A stretch of 8,821 nucleotides of DNA, taken from positions 1 through 8,821 of the forward strand of contig JBCCLI010000276.1 in assembly GCA_039026975.1 (NCBI GenBank). The letters run 5' to 3'. Positions 1 through 7,600 of this stretch are shown one piece after another. Made by a program: the position numbers and the translations under genes. Below the pieces are notes generated by a model. It searched no databases. It was not told the DNA's origin and worked only from the letters and a program-made list of their open reading frames with translations. Position 1 is the stretch's first letter. Every line of letters begins with the position of its first letter. This DNA comes from JBCBKZ01 sp039026975. GTDB taxonomy: Bacteria > Bacteroidota > Bacteroidia > J057.

Positions 1-49
1 CACACTCTAGCCGACTTCGCCACGAATACCCCGGACTACACGCAACCCA
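1..49. other. GC-rich window edge, possible end of an inserted element
   Basis: The first 60 bases are about 60% G+C, against about 45% in the next 60. The TPR gene on the minus strand runs into this stretch and stops almost at once, and the other two minus-strand frames also meet stops within it. On the plus strand one frame stays open from the window edge to a TGA at 91-93, which would fit the tail of a transposase or another gene outside the window, but I do not recognise the product. No terminal inverted repeat or target duplication can be tested, because the other end is outside the window. It could equally be ordinary intergenic sequence. Confidence 0.25.
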
Positions 50-931
50 TCAGTGGCACCTACAAACCTGATATAGGCCCTGATCTTGCTTGATACCTGC
101 CTCTTCAAAGTAGGTAACCGCTTTAGAAAAGTAGTAAGCTGCCGAGTCAAAGACCCCCATGGTAAGGTGCATGCTTCCCATAGCTCCATGGGAAGAAGCT
201 ATGGTATACCCATGGTCTAGCTCTAAGGCCACTTCCATAGATCTCCTGGTGAAATATTCGTACTTGGTTAAATCCTCTTGCTTACTTTCTACTGAAGCTA
301 CCCCATGGATTATCAGGTGTAGGTACTCAGATACTTCATCAGGAAAATACAATTGGTAGGCATCATAAGCTTTATAGGATTCCTCGTATGCTTTTTCATC
401 TTGCCCACTGTAGTTATAGATGGAAGAGAGCATAAAATGCCCAAGCACTATGCCCATAGAATCTTGGATAGATTCACTTATGGCTAGGCCTTGATATTGG
501 TGTTTGGCAGCGTTGGCATAATCACCTTTGAAGCGGTAGGTCTGGGAGATCTGTACAAGCAGGCTGGCTACCTCTTTGGGGGAGAGTAAATCCTTTAATG
601 TCAAAGCCTGAAGATGATACCGTAGGGACTCATCATACTCATCCATCCATGATAGCGTAGTCCCCAGTTTAACCTTTAGTGTAACCTCTTCTTCTTTAGG
701 ACCATGCCTTAGGCTTAGCTGGTGTGCTTGCTTGAAATGGAGAAGCGCTTCTTTAAACTTTTGATTCCTCTGGTGGGAAAGGCCTAATTCTGTTAAAGTA
801 GAAATGGTGGCATGTATATCTCCTTCATTTTTGTAGAGGGTTAGCACTTTGTTTAAGCTGTCCACCCTGTCTGACGCAGAAATGCGCAGGAGACAAAAAA
901 TCGCCAAAAGAAGAATAAACAGGGATCGCAT
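50..931 (-). CDS. Exported TPR-repeat protein, probably C-terminally truncated
   Basis: A 293-residue protein begins with a clear signal peptide (MRSLFILLLAIFCLL, cleavage likely after about residue 20), so it should act in the periplasm or at the membrane. The rest is helical TPR sequence. Units are visible at about residues 42-72 (LGLSHQRNQKFKEALLHFKQA), 83-113, 121-152 (YRFKGDYANAAKHQYQGLAI), 160-192 and 245-279 (MGSMHLTMGVFDSAAYYFSK). TPR arrays bind protein partners. In Bacteroidota this kind of N-terminus often precedes a membrane helix and a histidine kinase or HTH output domain, but none is present here. The last unit ends abruptly in an unrelated Cys-rich pentapeptide (VCRCH), right at a composition change, which suggests truncation. 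I chose the ATG at 931 because it starts exactly at the signal peptide; an in-frame GTG at 973 would add 14 residues that spoil it. No Shine-Dalgarno is seen. It is transcribed divergently from the 2-hydroxyacid dehydrogenase gene. The TPR assignment is firm, the role unknown. Confidence 0.75.
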   Translation of the reverse strand: MRSLFILLLAIFCLLRISASDRVDSLNKVLTLYKNEGDIHATISTLTELGLSHQRNQKFKEALLHFKQAHQLSLRHGPKEEEVTLKVKLGTTLSWMDEYDESLRYHLQALTLKDLLSPKEVASLLVQISQTYRFKGDYANAAKHQYQGLAISESIQDSMGIVLGHFMLSSIYNYSGQDEKAYEESYKAYDAYQLYFPDEVSEYLHLIIHGVASVESKQEDLTKYEYFTRRSMEVALELDHGYTIASSHGAMGSMHLTMGVFDSAAYYFSKAVTYFEEAGIKQDQGLYQVCRCH

Positions 932-1544
932 GCTAAGAATGACTGAAGGTAGTATGTGCCACAAACATGACACATATATATTACATTTTTCTAACTATTT
1001 TAGTCTATCGCCTTTTAAAAATAAATTAAATATTTCATTCATAAAAGAAGTTTATCATCCTTTTTCTAATTCATTTGTGAGAAAATAGACACTTTTTTTC
1101 TTGCTTGTGTCTCTATATCATCAGCTTTCCCTTTTCTAATTATCACTTTAGAATAGTAATTCCCTAAGACAGATTAGGGGTATTAACCCGTATCTTACGC
1201 ATTCTTACCTTTTTACCGATTTGATACTTTCTCATTTTGTAAAGCAGCTGGTTAGGAAGGCCCCGTATGTGAAATTGTATGGGCTTGGCTTCATGTCTTC
1301 AAAGCGAGTATATTCAGTAGGCGGTGGCCGTTCTGCCAAAGAGCTTGAATCCTGAAATGAGAATCTACTTGTGATGAAATGACGTTCAAAGGCTCTTAGT
1401 AGATAAACCTAATTAAGTTTGCTGGCTGGCTAGCGGCTTGTACCTAAGATGTGTGCTAGACAGAGATGAGCACTGAGGATCACGAGAGAAATCACATGAT
1501 TCTGACGCTTAGCTCAGGCTAATCAAAAAATTAAATCATACAGA
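932..1544. other. Divergent intergenic region with possible vestigial coding patch
   Basis: These 613 bases separate two divergent genes and should hold both promoters. The part nearest the TPR gene (about 960-1150) is very AT-rich with T tracts, typical of a promoter zone. I found no full TTG / TAnnTTTG pair for the minus-strand gene; the closest is CATGTTTG on the minus strand at 962-969, with one mismatch in the -7 element. The part at about 1164-1408 is less AT-rich and carries overlapping stop-free frames on both strands without convincing starts (see findings). No tRNA-like cloverleaf or intrinsic terminator was recognised. Confidence 0.5.
1414..1421 (+). promoter_or_regulatory. Candidate Bacteroidota -7 element upstream of lldD
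   Basis: TAAGTTTG matches the Bacteroidota -7 consensus TAnnTTTG exactly and lies on the coding strand of the downstream gene pair. Transcription would start near 1427-1430 and leave a leader of about 115 bases. No TTG or TTTG stands at the usual 17-23 base spacing upstream; the nearest TTG (1369-1371) is too far. The match is therefore only half a promoter and could be chance in AT-rich DNA. Confidence 0.25.
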
Positions 1545-2717
1545 ATGGAACTAACCATCAATTCTAACTATCCCGAGACTGAGGCATTACGAAAAAGGGC
1601 TAAACAAAGAGTACCAAAATTTGCCTTCGAATACCTGGATGGGGGATGTAATGAGAATATTAATCTTCACAGAAATACAGCTGATATTCGGCAGGTAGAA
1701 CTAATCCCCTACTACTTAAGACCTCATAAAGAGTCCAGCCTGAAAACAGAGCTGTTTGGACATATATATGATGCCCCCTTTGGCATTTCCCCTATAGGAT
1801 TGCAGGGATTGGTTTGGCCTGATGCTCCACGCATACTGGCAAAAGCAGCAGTCGCACATAACGTTCCCTTTATTCTTAGCACGGTTTCTACGGCCAGTAT
1901 TGAAGAGATAGCTGAAATAACGGAGGGTAAAGCCTGGTTCCAACTTTATCATCCCACAGAAGACCGATTAAGAGATGCTATAATTAAACGGACAGAAGAG
2001 GCCGGTTGCCCTGTTTTAGTCATCTTAAGTGATGTCCCTACCTTTGGATATAGACCTAATGATATTAGAAATGGACTTTCCTTGCCTCCCAAAATGAGTC
2101 TGAGAAATATCCTACAGATTATGGGAAAACCCAACTGGGCCATCCGAACCCTCTTAAAGGGGCAGCCTGACTTTAAAACCCTCCAGCCCTATAAACCCAA
2201 GGACCTCAGCCTTTCTCAGCTAGGGAAATTCATGGACGAGACTTTCTCCGGAAGACTGAATGAGGAGAAGATAGCTCCCATCAGAGATATGTGGAAAGGG
2301 AAGCTGGTCCTGAAAGGAGTAGCTAATGCGTGGGATGTGGAAAAAGCTATTTCCCTGGGAATAGATGGAATCATAGTCTCTAATCATGGGGGGAGACAAT
2401 TAGATGCTGGAGAATCATCCATCAAAGCCCTAAGCAGAATAGTGCCCACTTACAGGGATAAAATTACCATCATGATGGACAGTGGGATGAGATCCGGGCC
2501 AGACGTAGCCAGGACCATAGCTAAAGGAGCGGAGTTCACCTTTATGGGGAGAACCTTTATGTATGGAGTAGGGGCCTTAGGTAATCAAGGGGGGCATCAC
2601 ACCATTTCTATGTTGAAAAGGCAGCTTCAGCAGATTATGGAGCAGCTGTGCTGTGAGCGTGTGAAAGACCTACCCCTTCATTTACCTGAGAATATGGGAG
2701 AAAGGGTAACTCCCTGA
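1545..2717 (+). CDS. lldD: FMN-dependent L-lactate / 2-hydroxyacid dehydrogenase
   Basis: This 390-residue protein is full length for the FMN-dependent alpha-hydroxyacid dehydrogenase family and has no heme or other extra domain. The family oxidises L-2-hydroxyacids such as L-lactate to 2-oxoacids. The E. coli LldD type passes electrons to membrane quinones, while other members use oxygen. Family landmarks: Y30 in FEYLDGG; the FMN-site segment ISPIGLQGL at 81-89; STVS at 112-115; WFQLYHP at 131-137 with the active-site Tyr135; D163 in SDVP; R170 followed by DIRNG; Lys257 in LVLKG; the active-site signature SNHGGRQLD at 279-287 with catalytic His281 and Arg284; the phosphate-binding DSGMRSGPD at 312-320; and GR at 335-336. 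The loop after DIRNG (about 178-225), including PNWAIRTLLKGQP, resembles E. coli LldD more than plant glycolate oxidase, so a membrane-associated lactate dehydrogenase is favoured. The exact substrate cannot be read from sequence. The start is an ATG with no Shine-Dalgarno, normal for Bacteroidota. The next gene follows after 19 bases, suggesting co-transcription. Confidence 0.93.
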   Translation: MELTINSNYPETEALRKRAKQRVPKFAFEYLDGGCNENINLHRNTADIRQVELIPYYLRPHKESSLKTELFGHIYDAPFGISPIGLQGLVWPDAPRILAKAAVAHNVPFILSTVSTASIEEIAEITEGKAWFQLYHPTEDRLRDAIIKRTEEAGCPVLVILSDVPTFGYRPNDIRNGLSLPPKMSLRNILQIMGKPNWAIRTLLKGQPDFKTLQPYKPKDLSLSQLGKFMDETFSGRLNEEKIAPIRDMWKGKLVLKGVANAWDVEKAISLGIDGIIVSNHGGRQLDAGESSIKALSRIVPTYRDKITIMMDSGMRSGPDVARTIAKGAEFTFMGRTFMYGVGALGNQGGHHTISMLKRQLQQIMEQLCCERVKDLPLHLPENMGERVTP

Positions 2718-2736
2718 TCCACTAATCTTGCTCCCA

Positions 2737-4374
2737 ATGAATGAAGTAAGTGCTACATTATCCCTGGGCGTTCTCACGGTAACATTCCTACTCGCCACAT
2801 TAGGTCCTCAGTTGCTTGCCCAACCCCTTCAAACCCCTTACACCTTAAATGATAAAGACTGGTATAATCGGAAAGTGGGCCTTGCCAAGTACTTGATTGA
2901 AGTAGTGGAGGGAGATCCTGTGGTAGCCATCCAGCAGGCGCGTAAGCAGGGGGTGGATGCTGAAGCTGACTTTATCCTGGCATTAGCATATGCCCAACTG
3001 GGGATAGCGGATAGCAGCCTGTTCTACCTCAAAGAATCCTTAGAAAAGCGTCTGCCAGCAGCGCGATATCTCATTCCCGGGGCTATTTATCTTCAAAAAA
3101 TCCAGCAGTTGGCAGGCTTTAAAGAATTAATGAAAGGTAAAGATACTGGCTTGTATCATGGACCTATGCTGGGAGGGGTCAGAAATAGGCAACTTCAAGT
3201 ATGGCTGAGAGTGAAAGCTGGTGAGCGCGTAACTATTATTTACAGCCGGGATAAAAGATTTATCAGTACGCAGCGAGTGAGTGGAGTAAGTAATAGCCAA
3301 ACGGGATTGATTACACTGAAAATCAGAAACCTGGAAATTGCGCAGCCATACTTTTATAAGGTCAAAGTTGGCGAAAAAGAATTTGAGCAAATCCATAATT
3401 TTCGGATCCCTTTTGAACGGGAAGTGTTTTCAGTAGTCTTTGGAGGAGGAGCTGCCTACATCCCATGGCATCATCACATGTGGAGTACCATAGCCTCTCA
3501 CAGGCCTGATGCTCTGTTCATGTTGGGAGATAATGTCTACATAGATTATCCCGAGAAGCCCTATGTCCAGCAATACTGCTACCATAGGAGGCAATCAGAA
3601 GCTCACTGGCGAAAGTTAGTGGCCAATACACCGACTTACGCCATTTGGGATGACCATGACTTTGGGGATAATGATGAGTATGGAACTTCTGATCCTGATT
3701 TTCCTATGTGGAAAAAGGAGGTGCTAGCCATGTTTAAAAAGCAGTGGGTAAATCCTGGGTATGGAGGACCAAATGAGTTTCCAGGGGTATTCTTTGAGCT
3801 GCCGGGCCAGCAGGTAGACTTTTTCTTCCTGGACGGGCGCTACTACAGGGAAGGGAGCTTTGTGAGAGACAGTGCAGGAAAGCAGCTTAGTATGCTAGGA
3901 ATCACTCAAATGAAGTGGCTAAAAGAACGTTTACTGAAATCTACAGCTAAGTTCAAGGTCATCATTTCACCAGTACCCTGGTCTTTTACTGCAAAACCAG
4001 AGATGCAAGGGAGAATGGATACCTGGGCAGGCTATAAAGCAGAAAGAAGAGCCTTATTCTCCTTTTTAAGCCGGCAGAACATTAAGGGCGTTTTCCTCCT
4101 CTCAGCAGACAGGCATAGATCAGATATATGGAAGATTGAGAGAAAGGAAGGATACCCTCTTTACGAGTTTAGCAGTTCTCGCCTCACCAATACGCACTAC
4201 CATCCTATCATGGAGGGTTCATTATTTGGATATAATTCTACCAACTCATTCGGTAAGCTTAGCTTTCAACTCCGAGGACCAGATGCTAAGGTTACCTATG
4301 AGATTTACAGCATAGAGAATGAGTTGATTTACACCTTTGATCTTCCCCTCACCCACCTTAAAGATGAATTGTGA
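2737..4374 (+). CDS. Exported PhoD-like metallophosphoesterase with N-terminal helical repeats
   Basis: 545 residues. A hydrophobic signal segment covers about residues 8-28, so the enzyme should be periplasmic or surface-located. Residues about 45-135 are Ala/Leu-rich helices resembling TPR/Sel1 units. Residues 141-225 form the beta-rich PhoD N-terminal domain, opening with HGPMLGGV. The metallophosphoesterase core follows, with GDNVYID at 264-270, WDDHDFGDND at 304-313, LDGRYYR at 365-371, a QMKWLKERL segment near 391-399 and SADRHRSD at 456-463. PhoD-family enzymes are phosphomono- or phosphodiesterases using metal ions (iron and calcium in the Bacillus enzyme). The substrate here is unknown. 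One oddity is that the usual F-G-S-C at the first core strand reads FGGGAAY (235-241), so the family cysteine is missing. The ATG at 2737 is preferred over an in-frame TTG at 2728, since it sits just before the signal peptide. No Shine-Dalgarno is seen. It follows lldD by 19 bases, probably in one operon. Confidence 0.88.
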   Translation: MNEVSATLSLGVLTVTFLLATLGPQLLAQPLQTPYTLNDKDWYNRKVGLAKYLIEVVEGDPVVAIQQARKQGVDAEADFILALAYAQLGIADSSLFYLKESLEKRLPAARYLIPGAIYLQKIQQLAGFKELMKGKDTGLYHGPMLGGVRNRQLQVWLRVKAGERVTIIYSRDKRFISTQRVSGVSNSQTGLITLKIRNLEIAQPYFYKVKVGEKEFEQIHNFRIPFEREVFSVVFGGGAAYIPWHHHMWSTIASHRPDALFMLGDNVYIDYPEKPYVQQYCYHRRQSEAHWRKLVANTPTYAIWDDHDFGDNDEYGTSDPDFPMWKKEVLAMFKKQWVNPGYGGPNEFPGVFFELPGQQVDFFFLDGRYYREGSFVRDSAGKQLSMLGITQMKWLKERLLKSTAKFKVIISPVPWSFTAKPEMQGRMDTWAGYKAERRALFSFLSRQNIKGVFLLSADRHRSDIWKIERKEGYPLYEFSSSRLTNTHYHPIMEGSLFGYNSTNSFGKLSFQLRGPDAKVTYEIYSIENELIYTFDLPLTHLKDEL

Positions 4375-4614
4375 GCTTCTGAAGGCACTAGGAGGAAACA
4401 AGCCTAAATATGGGAGTAAGTCTTAATCTGCTTGCTAGGTAGAAAAGAGGGTCTGGGAAAGAGCTTATAGTAGCTTGTGAACTGGAGAAGGGGTATTTAT
4501 CATATAATGAAAAAGATACCCCCTCCATGGTCTGGGAGGGGGTAAAGATCCGTGTCTACTTAATAGTAAAAAATGGCTATTAGATTCTCAAGATTCTTAA
4601 AAAGCTATTTCTGG
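4375..4614. other. Convergent intergenic region
   Basis: 240 bases lie between the stop codons of the PhoD-like gene (plus) and the giant gene (minus). Apart from the minus-strand terminator at 4510-4544 I see nothing functional. An AGGAGG at 4390-4395 is followed 15 bases later by an ATG opening a 10-codon frame, which I do not consider a gene. No separate terminator for the plus-strand gene was found. Confidence 0.6.
4510..4544 (-). terminator. Intrinsic terminator of the giant T9SS gene
   Basis: A perfect 10-bp inverted repeat pairs TACCCCCTCC (4517-4526) with GGAGGGGGTA (4535-4544) around an 8-base loop. Read on the minus strand, the GC-rich stem is followed immediately by TCTTTTTCAT, a U-rich tract, giving a classical rho-independent terminator 70 bases past the stop codon of the giant gene. 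On the plus strand no T-run follows, so it should be weak for the PhoD-like transcript, although the stem could still protect that 3' end. Confidence 0.85.
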
Positions 4615-7600
4615 TCAGGGAGCTATAGATACTATCTGTCTATACACCTCTCCTTCCTGTTGAAGGGAAATGATATACATACCAGGTTTTCCTTGAGAAA
4701 CATCTAATTCAAAAGTGTTAGTCCCTAAACTTGCTGTTCTGTTCTCAAGGAGAATTTGCCTACCATTTATATCCATGATGCTTATCGTAACTTGTCCTCT
4801 CTGGGCCAACTCAGCGACGAGGGTAAGCTGATCTTGGGCAGGGTTGGGAAACACGGTCATCCCTTGGCTAGAGGAGAGGCTTTCTACTGCTACTTCAATG
4901 GAGTTACTGTAGGTAAAGCTCCCATCCAGGTCTATGTTCCTGAGGCGGTAGGTAATGAACTCCTGGTCTAATGGTGGGGCACTATCAATAAATTCATATG
5001 TTACTGGCTCAGAAGATAAGCCTTTTGCAGCCACCTCTCCTATAGTTTTAAAGGCTCCTTCTGCTAGCCTTTCCAGCTCAAAAGAAGCACTGTTTACCTC
5101 AGTAGCAGTCACCCAATTAAGAATGACCTGATTGTTCACTTGTGCTGCTTGAAAGCTTAGTAGTTCTACAGGAAGCGTTCCTGATACTTCCATGGAAGCA
5201 CCTCCTCCTGAAAAAGAGGTAAGGTTGTCAAACTGGACATAGTGTAAGCCACTCTCCTCCCCAAAAGCAGCGGGCGTTAGGGGCGTGTAACCTGCCAAGC
5301 CTGTTAAGCCGTTTTCTGGGTCTATATCTAGGCCTGTCCATGGATCATCCACCTTAAACCAAACCACATTCTCACTAATTCCACCTTGGTCAGTAGAGAA
5401 GTCAGTAGCGGCCGTCTGGGTAGTGGTAGAGTCTGCTGGATCAAAGAAAAATCGAATATTAACAGGAGCTGTCAAGGCTTCATCATTCCTCATTTTCACA
5501 AACCAGTCTCTACCTAGAATAAAGTACCCTTGGGAACCTGAAGTAGATTTTCTTTCGGCTTCCTGGGCCCGTCTTAATTCCACATAATCTATAGGCGTAG
5601 TATTAGCGCCATGGAAAACAGCAAATACTACCTGATCAGGATTTAGGGGGCTGTAATAATAAGTCCAGCCTGGCGTGATCAAATCCTCACAAATCCGGGT
5701 GGCCCTAATGGTACCAAAGGTAGCTGCATTTATTTCATGCTTATCTAAGGATTCATTGTACAGATTATTCGTACCTGTAATAGGATATACTAAGACAGGA
5801 GCAAGCGCACATCCAGACCCATCTCGCCAGTCTGGTTCACCTACTGTCCCCCCATTATTGGGATAAATGGTGAATAGATCTGTTCCGGTACTACTACCAC
5901 TTCCACTGTAGTCTGTTCCATTAAATCCGTTATCATCAGGAGGTATTCTGCTGATAGTAGTAATGGTAGGATCAGCGTCATCAGCATCATAGCAGTTCAG
6001 GATTCCATCTCCATCAGCGTCCAGATTACAGCTTCCGTCATTTATGCCGTCTCCATCATCATAGGAGTCCCAGGCTTCATCTTCATCCGGATAACTGTCA
6101 TCATCTGAATCTGTATCCAGGTAATCATCTATTCCATCGGTATCTGTATTGATGGGGCTTAAGAAAGCGGATTCGTACTCATCCAGGATGCCATCTGCAT
6201 CTGTGTCTATTGCGCCAGCAGCTGTGTAGGTGGTAGTAGGCTGGGCCTCTATATTATCTGGTAGACCATCATTATCAGCGTCTTGGTCCAGGAAGTTGGG
6301 AACTACGTCAGCATCAGTATCCTCACTGTAGCTATCCGGCCTTCCGTCAGCGTTAGTATCAGCTCCGGTACTGATCAGGGGAGTACCTCCATTATCAGGG
6401 TCAAAAGCATCTGCCAACCCATCCTGGTCTGTATCAATGAAGGTATCCAGGATTCCATCAGCATCAGTATCTGTACCGCCAACTTCTGTTATATCTGCTA
6501 TTCCGTCATTATCTGCGTCTAGTTCAAGGTGATTTAATGCTCCATCCAGGTCCTTATCAGCTCCTACATATCCAGTAGGCGTACCATCTCCATTATCTCC
6601 AGAGGTTACCAATAGTGGCTGAGAACCTTCTCCTGAATCCGTGCCAAAGACGGCATCATCATCCGGATCATACAGGTCTGGAATACCATCAGCGTCTGTG
6701 TCTAGCAGAGAATCTGCTCTGCCATCCCCATCCATATCTTCTCCTCCAGCTTCAATGATATCTGGGATTCCATCATTATCAGAATCTAGGTCATGAAAGT
6801 CAGGGACGCCATCTCCATCATAGTCAGGTTCTAATAAATTAGTCCCAGAAGTAACAGCTCCTCCCTGCGTATCATAGGTATCACACCATCCATCTCCATC
6901 CACGTCAGTTAGACTGGCTAAGTCAGCTAAGTCAGTGTAACAATCTACTAAGCCATTTCCATCACTATCAATGCCTCCTGCCTCTATTAGATCAGGAATC
7001 CCATCATTGTCTGAGTCTAAGTCAAAAACATCTGGAATACTGTCATCATCCCTATCGAAAACATCATTTACGCCATCCCCATTATTATCTACAAAGGCGG
7101 GAAAACCTGGGGTGACATCACTTTCATCCAGGTAGTTTAAAATACCATCTCCATCTGCATCTGCTACCGCTATAAATCCAGACCCTCCATCTTCATTAGC
7201 ATCTGGTATACCATCATTATCTGAATCCAGGTCAGTAATATCACTTTCCCCATCTCCATCCCAATCAGGAGCTATGGCACAGCTAGCATTAATAAAGGCA
7301 TGGGTATAATTATTGAAGTAAGTACATTCTCCTACGCCTGTTACTGGAAAATCATTAGAGATATCAAAGGGTAAACTGGCATTAGTAAAACCTGTATCAT
7401 TCAGCACTATATAGATATCAGCAGGTAGATCTCCGGGAGAAAACGCCATGACTAGATTGACTGTTTGGCTGGTTCTGCTATCCACCGTAACTGGGAGGAA
7501 GGTAGTATCTATGAAGGTGCTACCTGCTACCCGAGGATTTCCTTTATAAAAGGCCACAGGTGCCCCAAAAGGAAATTTCCAATCCCCTGTATTTCCTACT

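Noticed and set aside
7..189. Minus-strand 60-codon frame overlapping the end of the TPR gene
   Set aside because: It lies in a shifted frame of the TPR coding sequence for most of its length, lacks TPR or other motifs, and ends at a stop without continuing the protein.
849..1088. Plus-strand open frame of 79 codons opposite the start of the TPR gene
   Set aside because: It overlaps the signal-peptide region of a better supported gene on the other strand, has low-complexity Lys/Arg/Phe-rich sequence from AT-rich DNA, and shows no domain or start signal.
1716..3396. Minus-strand frames opposite the dehydrogenase and phosphoesterase genes
   Set aside because: They are antisense to strongly supported family members with full motif sets and have no motifs of their own.
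4410..4442. Tiny plus-strand frame (10 codons) downstream of an AGGAGG
   Set aside because: The spacing of about 15 bases is too long for a ribosome binding site, Bacteroidota rarely rely on Shine-Dalgarno, and the peptide has no recognisable feature.
5968..7266. Regularly spaced short repeats that might be read as a CRISPR-like or satellite array
   Set aside because: The repeats are imperfect, keep the reading frame exactly, differ at synonymous sites and encode TSP3 calcium loops; there are no constant repeats with unique spacers.
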